Assembly: GCA_948474755.1 (NCBI GenBank) | Contig: CAOLHI010000057.1 | Coordinates: 1,302,001 to 1,366,000, forward strand | DNA from: Ctenosaura bakeri | Taxonomy: Eukaryota; Chordata; Lepidosauria; Squamata; Iguanidae | DNA length: 64,000 nucleotides | Direction of reading: 5' to 3' | Shown here: in pieces, positions 11,327 through 23,366 of the stretch | Layout of the letters: every line of letters starts with the position of its first letter | How positions within the stretch are numbered: position 1 is the stretch's first letter | Program-made: the position numbers and the translations under genes | Notes under the pieces: generated by a model | The model's database searches: none | What the model saw: only the letters and a program-made list of their open reading frames with translations | Told to the model about the DNA's origin: nothing

Positions 11327-13010
11327 TTGGATAGGGAAGGAACTATATATCAATGAAACCTGAATTCTTTAAGCCTTTGGTAAGACTGTATTCTATTTTT
11401 CAAGACCCCCAGCCTGCTTCCTGGTTTGACTTTTGGTCCCTACCATTTCGTTATTGAACAAATACATGAATAGATATTCCAAATGTTACAAACAAATAAT
11501 CCAAATGCCCTTGTTGTTTTGGTAAAATGTTCTGTTTTCTGGGTCAGTTCTGCTGAACATGCAGTAACCTGTTCTCTGACTAAGCATACAAAATGAGAAG
11601 TTTACAGGTCTAAAATCTCCCCCATCATTCCTGTTCTTGAACAGCTTAGTTCAACAACATGGACCTAAATTTCAGATATACACTGAGACATTGGTCTTGA
11701 CACAGGGCTACCAGAGTGAAAACTAGAAAAGGTTCCTGTACTTGTAAAAGTTGGGCAGAAGAAGGAATTTCAGTGGGTGCTGCTTGACATACAACCAGAT
11801 AACAAGCAGCATCTGATGAAATTCCATTTTGTTAAGGTATAAGAGCCCTCTTCAGTTATCACTGTCAGCCCCTAGTCCGAAGCAAGCAAGGTAGCAATTT
11901 CTTACCTATCAATAATTCACCCACACCCACAAATGCATTGCAAGATACTGTAGCATTACTTAGATCCCAGAAGGGAGAATTTTTGTAGCAGCATCAGCAG
12001 CTTCAGCAGTGTCATTGTTGCAGGTGCTGGTGTTTGTGTGTGTGTGAGGGAGAGAGGTGGGAGGGTAAGGGAAAGGAAAAACAAAATAATGCTTACTTTC
12101 AAGTAAACAGTTTAAGACTGTAGTCCAAGAGACTTGACAGGCCTCTCATTCCTATTTCTGCAAGAACAACGGCTTAAAATTTATCTTGCAAAATATCCAA
12201 GACACTTAGCATATTTTAGCTAGGCCAGTATTAGAATATTTGGAAGATGTTGCATGAGCCGGGTGAAATTATTAGTTCCCAGCAGCTATCACACTGTACA
12301 AAAGGAGTCTCAGATTCATCAGCAAGGGAAAAAGACATTTTGACTTTGACAGAAACCTATTCTGGTTTTACATATTTATTTCTCCTTTAAATCATTTCCA
12401 AACGAGAAGTCATTTTCAAGGCCAAAGGAAAATATCAATTGCAATTATAGCAGGGGAGAAAAACTTTTCAAAAGTCAGCCTAGGAAGACACAAAATGTAT
12501 CCATCTTTTTGCAGTACTCACTAGATACCCTATAATATGACAACAGCCCCTTTTCAATTTTTTTCCATTTCTGCTTTGATTTATCTGATGAAAGGTAGGT
12601 GAAATGATAGTGACTAGTAATGTACTCAGAAGTAAGCTTTCCCTCCAAAAAAATTAGACCCTAAGGAGGGCATATAATCCCATTGTGCATTTAACATAAT
12701 GTATCAGGCACTGCACTGCATTCTTTGTATCACGACAGGAAGTATACAATTCATTATATTGATGCAAAATAGAAATATGAAAATCTGTTCCTTCTCCATT
12801 AGAATTTTTAAAGCCTCATGTTCTTTCTGTCTTGAATATGAAGTCCATTTGTGGACTTTAATTTCTCAACTTGAAGTCAAATGAAGTTGCTCTTCCATTG
12901 CCACTGGCCAAATTCAATGAGTGTCCCTGTTTTTAACATGGTAAAATCAACAGATAGAACAGGCTCACCATACAGATGTAAGAAGAGATAACAAGCCTTG
13001 CCCGTAGTTG
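11327..13010. other. unique intergenic DNA
   Basis: No gene or confident repeat. A short TG run lies at 12029-12044. The stretch around 12380-12470 (AAATATCAATTGCAATTATA and neighbours) is non-repetitive and could be conserved, but nothing in the sequence alone proves it. Confidence 0.35.
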
Positions 13011-13163
13011 AATGTTGTTGTCATTGGCATTTTTGTGTGCCTTCAAATTCTTTCCAACTTATGGAGAATCTAAGGCAAACCTAGCACTGGGTTCTCTGAG
13101 GCTGAGAGTATGTGATACACCCAAGGGAATCAAACCCTGGTCTCAGACCACTACACCGAGCCC
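13011..13163 (-). mobile_element. Sauria SINE, partial
   Basis: Minus-strand copy. The tail GTTGTTGT...TGTGCCTTCAAATTC is at the left. The internal phrase GAGGCTGAGAGTATGTGA and the tRNA-like B-box phrase GAATCAAACCCTGGTCTC then CACTACACCGAGC are at the right. It has an internal deletion relative to other copies. Confidence 0.75.
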
Positions 13164-13483
13164 AGATTTTTCAGAATTAATCACTGAAACCCTGGGACAG
13201 GATGAACAAATCTATCAGCTTTCTTTTCTCCCATAGTCAGTTAAAAATAAAACAAATGAACCTCATTTTTGTCTATCCCAAACATGGACCTATTTAAGAA
13301 TTTTGACAAATTCTTATTAAAAAAAAGAACTAAAGTGAAATTCTCACCCATCTCTATCACATAAATAAGAGAAGCTGAAGAATTTTCATAGAAGAATTTT
13401 TGCTCAACTATAAAGTTCAGGGAAGGGGGTCAGAAAGAGAGAGTTCGCATTTCCATGTATCTTCCAGAAGGAAAGCAAGTTGG

Positions 13484-14092
13484 TTGGTTGGTTGATCTAA
13501 TATCCTGCCTTTTTCCTGGGAAAGGACCCAAGGCACATCACACCAAGTGTAGAACAAAGTGTACACTAAAAATCTGTTTGATACAAAAGTTTAAAAAGCA
13601 TTAAAGAGTTCCATTAAAAACACTAAACTACAACAACTAAAAACACATTAAGAAAAAACACATTAAGAAAACACATAGTAAGAAGACAAAAACATGATAT
13701 ATATTCCAAGTGAAAAGATTCTTCTGTCACAATAACTTAAATGTCAAAGGCTTGCCTAAATAGGCCTTTGCCGCTTAGCTAAAAGAGAATAAAGAGAGTC
13801 ACTAATCAAGCTTCCCATGGAAGGGAATTCCACAAGTTGAGAGCAGCTGCTGAGAAGGTTCACTGTCTCTCATCTTCACCAAACACAGCTGTGATGGTGC
13901 TGGGACAGAAAGAAAACCTTCCCTGATAGAAATTAAAGGCCAACCAGGCTCATAGAAGACATAGTCTTTCACATAATCTGAATCCCAGCTGTATAGTCCT
14001 TTAAAGGTCATGACCAGCACTTTGAATTGTGCCTGGAAATGGACCAAGAGCAAGTGAAGTTGTTCCAATACAGGAGTTATGTGTTTCCTGCA
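13484..14092 (-). mobile_element. L2-clade LINE 3' end with ORF2 terminus
   Basis: The right half, translated on the minus strand (14068-13802), gives HFQAQFKVLVMTF, a Gly-Leu-Tyr run, YEPG, then GFLSVPAPSQLCLV. This is the conserved C-terminal segment of L2-type ORF2 in squamates. The left half is the A-rich 3' UTR, ending at GATCTAATATCCTGCC near 13495. Frameshifts and stops are present. Confidence 0.75.
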
Positions 14093-14109
14093 ACCATCCC
14101 CACTCAGTA

Positions 14110-14808
14110 GATAAGCTGGCTGGACAATAGTACATGTGAAAGGGATATAGGAGTCTTAGTGGACCACAAGCTGAACATGAGTCAGCAATGTGATGCAGCA
14201 GTCAAGAAAGCCAATGCAATTCTTGTTTGCATCAATAGGAGTATGGTGTCCAGATCAAGGAAAGCAATAGTACCACTCTATTCTGATTTGGTTAGATCTC
14301 ATCTGGAATACCATGTCCAGTTCTGGACATCTTATTTCAAGAAGGATATTGACAAACTGGAATGAGTCCAGAGCAGGGTGACCAAAATAGTGAAAGGTCT
14401 GGAAGCCATGCCCTCTGAGGAGTGGCTTAGGGAGTTGGATATGTTTAGTCTGCAGAAAAGAAGGTTAAGAGGGGACATGACAGCCATGTTTAAATATTTG
14501 AAAGGACGTCATATCAAAGAAGGAATGGGTTTGTTTTCCAGGGCTCCAAAAACTAAGATAAGGAGCAATGATTCAAACTACAGGAAAAGAGATTCCACTT
14601 GAACCTCAGGGAGAACTTCCTGACAGTTAGAGCTATTTGGCAGTGGAATATGCTGCCTCAGAGAGTGGTGAAATCTCCTCCTTTGGAGGTTTTTATGGAG
14701 AGGCTGGTTGGCCATCTGTTAGGAGTGCTTTGATGTGTGTTCTTGCATAGCAGGGGGTTGGACTGGATGTCCTCTGTGGTCTCTTCCAATTCTATGATTT
14801 CATGATTT
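14110..14808 (+). mobile_element. CR1 LINE 3' end
   Basis: Plus-strand ORF2 thumb/C-terminal region in two open pieces split by a stop. 14159-14365 includes KKANAILVCINRS, PLYSDLVRSHLEY and FKKDIDKLE. 14378-14602 includes KGLEAMPSEEWLRELDMFSL, KRRLRGDM and MFKYLKGRHI. These are hallmark CR1 motifs. The 3' end has the CR1-type TCTATGATTTCATGATT repeat near 14790-14805. It abuts an L2 on the opposite strand. Confidence 0.9.
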
Positions 14809-14856
14809 GGGATCCACTGCAGTTTCTGGACAATTTCCAAAGGCAGCCCTATGTAA

Positions 14857-15082
14857 AGTGTGTTGTTGCTTTCAAGTCATTTTTTGACCTATGGGGACTC
14901 TAAGGTGAAATTATCATGGGGTTTTCTTGGCTAGATTAATTCAGTGGGGCTTGCTTTTGTCTTCCTCTGAGGCTGAGAGAATATGACTTGCCCAAGGTCA
15001 CCCAGTGGGATAAGCAGGAATTTGAATCCTAGTCTCCAGAGTCATAGGTCAACACTCAATCTACTACACCACACTGGTTCTT
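14857..15082 (-). mobile_element. Sauria SINE, nearly full length
   Basis: Tail at left (GTGTGTTGTTGCTTTCAAG), core GTGACTTGCCCAAGG-like text, and tRNA-like head at right. The minus strand carries a B-box-like GATTCAAATTCC and an A-box region read from CTACACCACACTGG. About 225 bp, moderately diverged. Confidence 0.85.
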
Positions 15083-15740
15083 ATGTGTTTCACAGTAATC
15101 TAAACATGATGTAAGATTGTCTGTTATCCCCAGATCTGGTGTGGAGTATGTTTTTTACTTTCTTTCATTCTTAAAATGTTGGGTTGTCATTGCCAGAAGA
15201 AGCAACAACCAAGTTCCAGCTGTCATGTCTTAATTCCACAGAGCCCCTTGAAAGATATCATGGCAGATTTACTTTGGAACAACTCTGGTTAAGGCATATT
15301 TCCAGCTGGTTGAGTTGAAATCTGGGCAGGTGCAACTTGACTCAATTCTGGAAGTATAAATATGCATATAAAACTCAAATTTTAAAAAGGAATTTAATGT
15401 GAAGACTGTATATGCCATGTAGTGAAATGTGCCCATTCACAGTTTATTTTGTTTTGGAGTGGCCCCAAGACTCAATTCAACAGAGAGAATTGTTCATGTT
15501 TGCTTTTTCATCTACTGTGGTGTTCCATGGGCAAAGAAACTCTCTGTCATAATTCAGGTCAAGCAAATTAAATTAGCTGCTAATTGGTTAATTGGCGAGA
15601 GGCTCTGCAGAGCAGCTAAGAGCATGTTTAGCAAAACTGAATGAATATATAATATCAGAAACTGGAATCTTAACAAAGAGGCTCAGGAGAGAGCATGGTG
15701 TTTATTCACCAAGACATGTGGAGTCATTTTTGAGTGACCA
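15083..15740. other. unique intergenic DNA with a homeodomain-motif cluster at 15540-15620
   Basis: No gene. Within 15553-15596 lie several TAAT/ATTA cores in quick succession (AAATTAAATTAGC, GCTAATTGG, GTTAATTGG). The surrounding 15420-15650 is free of repeat hallmarks. A candidate regulatory segment, by appearance only. Confidence 0.35.
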
Positions 15741-15966
15741 GGATATCCTCTAACATTTCATAGATGAAGACTGTGACACCTGTGGCCAAACAACCTCAGA
15801 TCATAGTCAAGAGGGCAAAAGTAACTGAAGTAAGCTGAGGACAAAAGAGAAAAGGGGAAGGACTAGCGGGAAATAGGGACATTTTAAAAGCAGTTGAAGA
15901 AAAAGGGTGACAGAAAGATTAATCTGGGCTGCCCTTGCTAAACTGGGTCAATTGGAAGGTAGACTA
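15741..15966 (+). repeat. repeat family U, copy 2 (internally deleted)
   Basis: Starts ATCCTCTAACATTTCATAGA, passes through GTGGCCAAACAACCTCAGAT and CATAGTCAAGAGGGCAAAAG, then jumps to AACTGAAGTAAGCTGAGGAC and the core GGGACATTTTAAAAGCAG. It supplies an uninterrupted version of the site that the hAT-like element occupies in copy 3. Confidence 0.6.
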
Positions 15967-16639
15967 TTTGTCCTATACAGAATGCAGTCTTTGCAGTCTT
16001 CCTTTTGTAGTAAGGATGAATGATAATTTCCTATATGTTTGTTTTTGGTAAGTAGTAGGAAATTGCAAATTTCTTTATATTTGGAAGGGAAAGAAGAGTT
16101 GTTTTGTTGTTGTTGTTGTTTTGGTGGGGAGGGGAGAGAGAAAGCACATGCAAATGAACAGATAAATGAATGAATTGGGGGAGAACCAATAGATTCATCT
16201 ATCCAGGCTCAAAGGTTTTATCTCTTAAAATCCTGAATTTTAATTCCTATGTATTCAACCATATTACTCCTGAATTAGCATTACCACCACTTTCCCCTTC
16301 CCCTGCTTGGCATTATAGACATCACCTCCACTATTTTCTTTCTTTCTGTTCTTTGTCATTTTCAATGATAAGCAGAAACTGTTATTTCCAGGGGAAGAGC
16401 CTCAGTGTTGTAGGTCTTTATAGCAAAGGCCTATCAGTATACATATATGCATCATTGGCAGGTGGACAGCATATCCACCGAATCATTAGAATTGCAGATG
16501 AAATAAGTTGGAGAAACCTCAGTAGTTCTATGTAGCCATTCTGGAAGCATTCTATATCAACAGCTCCACCCTCCCAGTCTCTGAGAAGTCTGTGCAGGAG
16601 AGCTTCTCTTATCAGCAAGCTTGTTTTCTGCTGGTCCAG
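15967..16639. other. unique intergenic DNA, nothing recognised
   Basis: A short TTGTTG run near 16100 only. The open frame 16170-16535 has no recognisable motif. Confidence 0.35.
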
Positions 16640-16881
16640 AGGCTAGGACACAGAGCAATGGATCAAACTGCAGCAAAAGAGGTTTCACCTAAACATTAGG
16701 AAGAACTTCCTGACAGTAGAAGTCATTTGACACTGGAATCTGCTACCTTGGAGTGTGGTGGAATCACCTGCATTGGAGGTTTTTAAACAGAGGCAGGATG
16801 ATCATTTGCTTGGGCTGCTGAGTGTGTATTCCTGCATGGCTGGGGGCTGGACTCGGTGGTCATTGTGGTCTCTGCCAACTC

Positions 16882-16883
16882 AA

Positions 16884-16960
<77 letters not shown>
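16882..16960. repeat. compound microsatellite (AGT)n-(AAT)n
   Basis: About 13 AGT units followed by about 13 AAT units with a sharp switch near 16920. It sits at the 3' tail of the minus-strand L2, whose natural tail is a trinucleotide repeat, so it probably grew from that tail. Confidence 0.95.
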
Positions 16961-17418
16961 TTTATTTTTATCCCGCCTCTCCCAGTGGATCGAGGCAGCA
17001 TTACAAAAATATATAAATACATTAAAACATTAAAATGTACCCCATCCTCCCCACCCACCAATCCGTCTATCCCCCTAAAACACATTAATTATTAAAAACA
17101 AATTAAAAACAACATTAGAACAAAGAGACAAATGATGAGAGGCGGTGGAACACTAGTCTGGGAAGGCCTGTCTGAAGAGAACAGTCTTGACTGCTTTTTT
17201 AAAGCAGTCAAGACTGGTGATGTGCCGCGTCTCCTCCGGCAGGCCATTCCATAGCTTGGGAGCGATAGAAGAAAAGGTCCTCTGGGTAACTGCAGCCAAC
17301 CTAGTTCTGATTGGCTGCAGTAAATTCCTCCCAGAGGACCTTAGTGTGCGGGGCGGATTATATGGGAGAAGGCGATCTTGCAGGTAGGTTGGCCCCAAGC
17401 CATGGAGGGCTTTATTTG
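16955..17418 (-). mobile_element. L2-clade LINE 3' end with ORF2 terminus
   Basis: Minus-strand open frame 17398-17153 reads YLQDRLLPYNPPRTLRSSG, then LAAVTQRTFSSIAPKLWNGL, PEETR and LFRQAFPD. This is a well-preserved L2 ORF2 end of a subfamily different from 13484-14092. The 3' UTR follows to the left and ends in GAGGCGGGATAAAAATAAAT on the minus strand and the AAT repeat. Confidence 0.85.
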
Positions 17419-17446
17419 ATTCTATGATTCTATGGTTCTATCTGTG

Positions 17447-18986
17447 GATGTTCTCCATGCAATCAGGAACAAAAGAAAATTGGACCCCTCCCCAATTGTC
17501 TAGAGAGCTCCATACATAAATGGAATCTTTCCTGTGAAGACCCATACTTTCCACCTCGGAAGAGTGACAGAACTGGAGGCAAAAAGGGCAGGATTAGCAT
17601 ATAGCACTTTCTGTGGGTTGACCCAACATGTTTCCAAAATGGGTGATTGGGGCTTTTATCTTTATATATATACACACACAAGTAAAGTGGACATCAGACA
17701 TATGTGTGTGTGCTCAAGCCAAAATGGGGAAAAAAGCAGACCTGAAAATCACCTCCCACTTACAGGTGGAAAATGGTAGGGAGTTTCATCATTTTCAGGT
17801 ATGATTTTTCAAATGGTTTATTAGAGGGATGTTCTTGCTATAGTAGCAAGTAGTAGCAGCAGCTTCCCTCCAGACAGACTTTTTTCATTGGTGGCAACCA
17901 TTCCCCCTATGAATATCCCTAAAATGAACACACATTTGGGGCCATTCTAGGTGGCAAGTGTTAACCACTGGAAAGCTCTATGCCACAACTGCCAACAAAA
18001 CTACTCTTCATCCCCATGATGGGCGCCCTAACGTTCATTCAAAAATGCTACAGTTCTGTGAACCAACTTGTTTCTTAGATTCCAACCCCTCTGTTTAGGT
18101 CTCCATCTCATGAATCCTCCTTTTACTTCTAAAAAAATACAGATAGTTCTAAGCACCATTAAATTATGAATCATAGTATTGGAAGGTACATCAAGGATCA
18201 TGTAGTCACTGACAGTATAGGAATCCACAGTAAAATAAAATAAAAGTTTGATGTACCCATAGGAATATTTAAATGTACTTAAAAGTAAGTACCTTTATGT
18301 TTTGTTAGAAGTGATTGAACATTACATTTTGGCAGAAGCAAAAGTGACAGCAGCATCAATGGAAAGAGGAAATGTCAATGACAACATCAGGCTACTGCTT
18401 TCAAGAAATATGTTTCTCCAGTGCATGGCTTCTTGGGTGATGGTTCCTGGAGCCAACTTGCTCTGGCAGGGGGCTTGGACATTTGCCTGTCACACAGAAG
18501 CCTTTTCCTGCTATCACCTCCTCTTCCTTTTTCCCCCAGCAAAAGTGTGGAGGAAATACAACTGTTTGCATGAATGAGCTGTTACACACGTACTGTGTAC
18601 CACAAAAATTCCAGCTTTGTGGGCTTCCACCAATCCCAACAGTTTTGCCCTCCCCCATCTTTTTCTGCTGTCATTTCAAAATGTCAACAGGTTTGGAAAA
18701 ATTTACTGAATGATAACTTCACTAAGCACAGTGCCAAAATGCATCATGTCATGATGTCACCAAAGATTATGTGTGATATAGGACTAAGCTTTAAAGCACA
18801 CTTGGCAATTGGCATGGACTGCAATCACTCATTCACACACACAAGTTATCACCTGCTGCTGCTGTCATGAAGTAATGGACATGCATGTCTGAAAAGGCCC
18901 AAAATTTTTGGCTATTTTGTGTTTTTAGTTCTCTTTACCTATATCAACCAAAATAAGTTCAGGGTATGAATGGAGAAAAATTCTTT
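17447..18986. other. unique intergenic DNA, nothing recognised
   Basis: No gene or clear repeat. A short TATATATACACACACA run is at about 17664. Open frames 18401-18658 and 18574-18870 overlap each other on different frames and strands and have no known motif. Confidence 0.35.
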
Positions 18987-19188
18987 GGGTCTTTCTGCAC
19001 TACAGTGCTATAGTGCTATTATTCCACTTTCAACATTCTATGTAATTCCGGGGTTTGTAGTTTCCTGAGGCCAAAGAACTCTCTGGCTGAGAATTCTAAA
19101 TGCCTCTCCCTAAACTACAAACGCTAGGATTCCATAGGATGTTGAAAGTGGAATAATAGCACTATAACACTGTAGTGCAGAAAGACCC
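18987..19188. mobile_element. Harbinger-like foldback MITE, family B copy 1
   Basis: About 202 bp. Termini GGGTCTTTCTGCACTACAGT and the inverted ACTGTAGTGCAGAAAGACCC. The arms stay complementary for roughly 80 bases each (TATTATTCCACTTTCAACAT against ATGTTGAAAGTGGAATAATA). Flanking trinucleotides are ttt and tta. No coding capacity. Confidence 0.8.
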
Positions 19189-19261
19189 TTAGTTTCAGGG
19201 TTCCCTCCCCTCAATTTCTCTGAATTCATCTTACATCTTTGCCCCACCTTTTTTTTTCTAT

Positions 19262-19308
19262 CAGGGAATCATAGTGCTATAACAGCCTAGTGCAAATAGG
19301 GCTTGAGA
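19262..19308. mobile_element. right-end fragment of family B MITE
   Basis: AATCATAGTGCTATAACAGC followed by CTAGTGCAAATAGGGC resembles the last 45 bases of the family B element. The rest is missing. Confidence 0.4.
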
Positions 19309-20020
19309 AAATTCCTCTTGTTACATATGCAGTAGTGAGTCCCTTTTCTATTGTGTTCCCACTATATGAAAAAGTCTTCCAGCTCAGGTTAGCTGGCTCC
19401 AGCACAGGGTGTCTCACTGTCAATTGAAGACACATTCATTTACTCAAGCATTTTCCTGATCACTTTCCTAATTTGTGATGCTGCCAGTTTTTAATGATAG
19501 CTGGGCAGGGTATTGATCAATTTTACTGTTTTCATTATTTTATTCTTTTAGCAACTGGTTTTATTGTGCATCTTTTTATTATCAATGACATTTAGAAAAA
19601 AATTAATCAAGAATCTTAATACTTATACAATTTCCTGGATCTGGACATACTGAATTTAGCTGAAACAGGGAACATTTAACAAGAGAGACTAGTAGACTGA
19701 GACTTAACTCTTTGGGGTTTCTACCTCCAGCAAAGGTAAAACTCTTTGATTTGGACTACAGTTGGCAAGTTTTACCTATATAGCACCTAAAAGTTTTTTC
19801 TAGATATAGCAGTACAGAGACTTCTTGAAAAATTCAATGTCCTCTGCCTAAGAAAGGAACAGTCAGCCCCAAAAAGGACAGAGGTAGCCAAGAAGATCTC
19901 AATGGAAGTTACTTGCTAATAGATTTGAAATGTTATTGCCTGTCATTTACTGCCCTTTGTGCCCATTCATATACGGACAAGTAGGGAAGTGGCCCCGACT
20001 ACATTGCCATCCCTCTAGAT
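19309..20020. other. unique intergenic DNA, nothing recognised
   Basis: No gene, RNA or repeat hallmark seen. Confidence 0.35.
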
Positions 20021-20156
20021 CAGTCTTTCCCAAACTCTGGTCTTCTGGGTGTTTTGGACTTCACCTCCCAGAATCATTGATCATTTGCTAAGGTGGCTGG
20101 GACTTCTGGGAGCTGAAGTCCAAAACAGCTGGAAAACTAGAGTTTGGGAATCACTG
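20021..20156. mobile_element. short hAT-like foldback MITE
   Basis: Left end CAGTCTTTCCCAAACTCTGG, right end CTAGAGTTTGGGAATCACTG; the arms pair through TTTTGGACTTCACCTCCCAG. The CAGT(G)NTTCCCAAAC terminus is a known hAT-type end in reptile MITEs. Flanking octamers ctctagat and cgctaggc are at best a decayed duplication. Confidence 0.65.
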
Positions 20157-20477
20157 CGCTAGGCCATCCTGGCTGACAACAGAAGCTAACATCTGAGACA
20201 GAATGCAGGCCTGTGTCCGTAACATCATCACTTTTCTTCTCCTGTTGCCTGATGAACAAACCACTGAAGCTTTGAAAGCTCACATGATGAATGTTGTTCT
20301 TTTTAGTTTGCACATTAATAAGTTTTGTGTTTGGTGGATTTTGGATTTTGTTGTATTTTACTGCATGGACAACCTCTGAATATATTTCCCATGAAACTTG
20401 TGAGAGGCATACATTAGGAGGGATACAGATCTACATGTTGATAAAAACAACTTTTCCCCCCAATTTTGGCAGAGTCA

Positions 20478-20678
20478 GGCCATTTCCACACTATACTGTT
20501 ATAGTGCTATTATTCCACTTTCAACATCCCATGGAAACCTGAGGTTTGCTGTTTAGGGAGGGTCTTTAGAATTCTCGGCCAGAGAGCTCTTTGGCCTCAG
20601 TAAATTACAAACTCCAGAATTCCACAGGATGTTGAAAGTGGAATAATAGCACTATCACAGTGTAGTGCAGAAATGGCC
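20478..20678. mobile_element. Harbinger-like foldback MITE, family B copy 2
   Basis: 201 bp, GGCCATTTCCACACTATACT to AGTGTAGTGCAGAAATGGCC. Flanking trinucleotides are identical (tca on both sides), which fits the 3-bp duplication of PIF/Harbinger elements although their usual target is TWA. Confidence 0.8.
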
Positions 20679-22477
20679 TCAAATTCTTTCTTGCTCTTTT
20701 CTTTGACTTGCTTCTCGACTTCATTTTGATTGCATCTCATTATGATGTCCCCAGATGGCGCTCTAGGCAGCAAAATTCTAAAGATTAACAGTAAAAAAAT
20801 CATGCTGTTTTGCCAGTGTTTTAAAAGTGCCTATTAAGCAAGATCAAAACTTTTTTGTCAAAAATACAGAGTTACAGAAACCTTCATTTGCAAACAAAAT
20901 AGCTAAAAGGCCACTTCCAAAGTCAAATATTCTACCAAATAGGCTAAACAAGCTCCCTGTTTCCTAGCTGAAGGCAAAGATTCTGGATATGTTGCAGAGC
21001 GTTGTGGCCCTTTAAATACTAGTGAGATGCCATATTAGCTTGTGTGACTTTTTGTCTAATGTCGCTCAAGTCACGTAAGGCAAATGAAACCAAAGTTTAT
21101 AAGGAAAGACACATTATTCCGAGGTCAGGTTTACACCTGATTTGAGCTGGCATTGGGCACATAGATGTTTCTGCAAACAAGCAGATACCTCTGCTTTGCC
21201 AGCAAGTCAAATTACTCTCAACAGCATTGGCAAATCTGTAATCCAGAAGAGACTTCAAAACGAGGGATGTCATTTAGGCCAAGGTGCAAAAGGGACAAGG
21301 AAAGAGAGAAAGAAGCAGGGTTTGGTTTTGTCTGCGTCTCTTTCTGTGTGTTTCTGGTGGAGAGGCAGGACTGATTATGGTGATAGACATTCTTCATATT
21401 TGTAAACCAGATCACTTAGCTGCATGCAAATCTGGCAAAAGCTGTGCTTCAGACTGCTTCTAAAACCAAAGCCCATGATGGCTGAATTATGCAGGACTGG
21501 AAAATTTAAGTCCAATGTCCCAATTATACAAGAATCCCCCACATTTTGGCACCCCATTATCTGACAGCTCTTTTGATACTTCCAAATTAAGGACAATTCC
21601 ATTCATTTGAAGGGGGAGGTTCCACTCTTATCAGTTTTTCTTACCTATGGAGATTCACTGGGATTCACTTGCACATAGGCACTGCCTGCAAAATGAGCTG
21701 GGATGGGGAGGCACTAAACCAGCTAAGAGACTTCACAAGCAGTGTAGGTGCAGTTGGTAACAAGTGAGCCTCTTTATGCTCCCTACAGAACCGTACATGT
21801 GTTCTGTTTTTCAATCAAATCCATTTTCTGACAGTGCTTTGGTACTTAATAGTTGGGGGAAGCCTGTATAGAGCATACACTATGGTGAAGTAGCCAGCAC
21901 ATGACCTAAGGACTACATTGCCCTACCTGGTCCATTTTGATGATCCCAGCCGTAACCTTGAATGATTCCCTTTACTCAAAGCCCTCCAACAGTGATTTTT
22001 CTTTAAGGAAGCCATTTTTTATTTTTGTCTTTATTGTTTGTTTGTTTGTTTCCTTTAGAGCAAAATGCACCCTCCCTATAGATCTTGTTTACAGGCAGTT
22101 TAGCACTTTGAAGGGGCTTCTTGGAACCCTTAATTTGCTTGTAAATAAGGCAACTGGAGAATACACAGCTTTTTCTAAGGGAAATAAATCGCCCTGAAAT
22201 ACGTTGCTTTTGTGAGATTGCTTTCCTCATTGTAAAAGCAGGTGGGTTCAGGAGACCCCCAAGTAGTGTCCAGTGTACTTCTAGTGGATTTTAGAGACAA
22301 TGAAGCCCCCATCCCCCAGAAATTTACCACCTCTTTTGGGAGGGAGGGTGGATAACAACACCCTGTACAATCAGGCATTCCAGGAAGTCCATTCTCACTT
22401 GAACTGGGGCCCTTCTATGTACCCACACTCCCTGGCTTGAATTTATCAAAAGCCTGCAGCAATACGGTAGCTATTGC
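20679..22477. other. unique intergenic DNA, nothing recognised
   Basis: No gene or confident repeat. A short TTTG run at about 22036-22050. Overlapping open frames at 21142-21415 on both strands lack motifs. Confidence 0.35.
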
Positions 22478-22512
22478 TTCATTGTTGTGTGCCTTCAAGT
22501 TGCTACCAAGTT
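22478..22512 (-). mobile_element. Sauria SINE tail fragment
   Basis: TTCATTGTTGTGTGCCTTCA followed by AGTTGCTACC matches the 3' tail of the Sauria SINEs here. The body is absent. Confidence 0.5.
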
Positions 22513-23366
22513 AAAAATGGCCTTAACTGGCACCTCTCCCTTTTTAACTGCTTCATGGTAGGGAGAAATTGCAGGCAGGAAGTGGAGATAAAGGGAAAGA
22601 TTAAACCTTCCTTCAGTGCATATGTTAGTCCTGATTCATGTGAGTCCAGTCTAGTCTCCCCTCCACTGAACTCTGGAGTATATTAAAAGGAGACTGGAAA
22701 CTGAATGCTATTAAATTAATGCAATAAGTAGTTTGGCCCTAAGATCTGTTCCATATAGTGGTTAAGCCATATGATGACGACATACAGTCAGAAACCCCCA
22801 TTTTGAGATTCCTGCGGTGTGCCAGGATGATGTTACTTTGAGGCAAGACTGGAATGTGGAAATTATCTGTGCCTGCCATTCATTTTAGTGAGCAGATGTG
22901 TAGACTACAGTAGGGACAAGGATCTGTAAGCCACTCCAGCTGAGACCTTCTCACAACTGGATCCAGTTTTGCATGTATCTTCCACTTGTTCCTAAACTCT
23001 ACACACTTTGCTATAACTGAAGTCAAGGGAAGGCAGACCACAAAGTTATGCTGAGATATACACCCACAGATGATAGATAGACAGATAGATAGATAGATGC
23101 ATAAAATTTGGAACACCTGGCCACCAAAGGAGTCATCATACACTTAGTATTACACTTTACATGTATATCATCTGTTAACCTTTATAACATAATTCTTGCA
23201 CTTTCTGCTTTGTTAACCTTTGTATCTTTTAGCACCACCAAAAGAAATTCAAAAATGCCTTGAGAATGAGGCAGAAAATGGAAACCTCTTTCACAAGGGA
23301 AGCAAGATGGTGGGAACTGGGGAAGAGAATTTGGCCCAGCTATAAGATAGTCAGATGGACTACTAT
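22513..23366. other. unique intergenic DNA with a GATA microsatellite
   Basis: A short GATA-type repeat (GATAGATAGACAGATAGATA) lies at about 23072-23098. Nothing else recognised. Confidence 0.4.

Larger units (their letters stand above)
16640..17446 (+). mobile_element. CR1 LINE 3' end split by an L2
   Basis: The left piece (16640-16885) carries CR1 3' phrases: AGGAAGAACTTCCTGACAGT, GGAGGTTTTTAAACAGAGGC and TTCCTGCATGGCTGGGGGCT. The terminal TGATTCTATGATTCTATGG lies at about 17419-17446, after the L2. The L2 therefore inserted just upstream of the CR1 tail repeat. Confidence 0.75.

Noticed and set aside
16783..17085. Frame with long Ile/Thr (minus) or Ser/Asn (plus) runs
   Set aside because: Direct translation of the AGT/AAT microsatellite.
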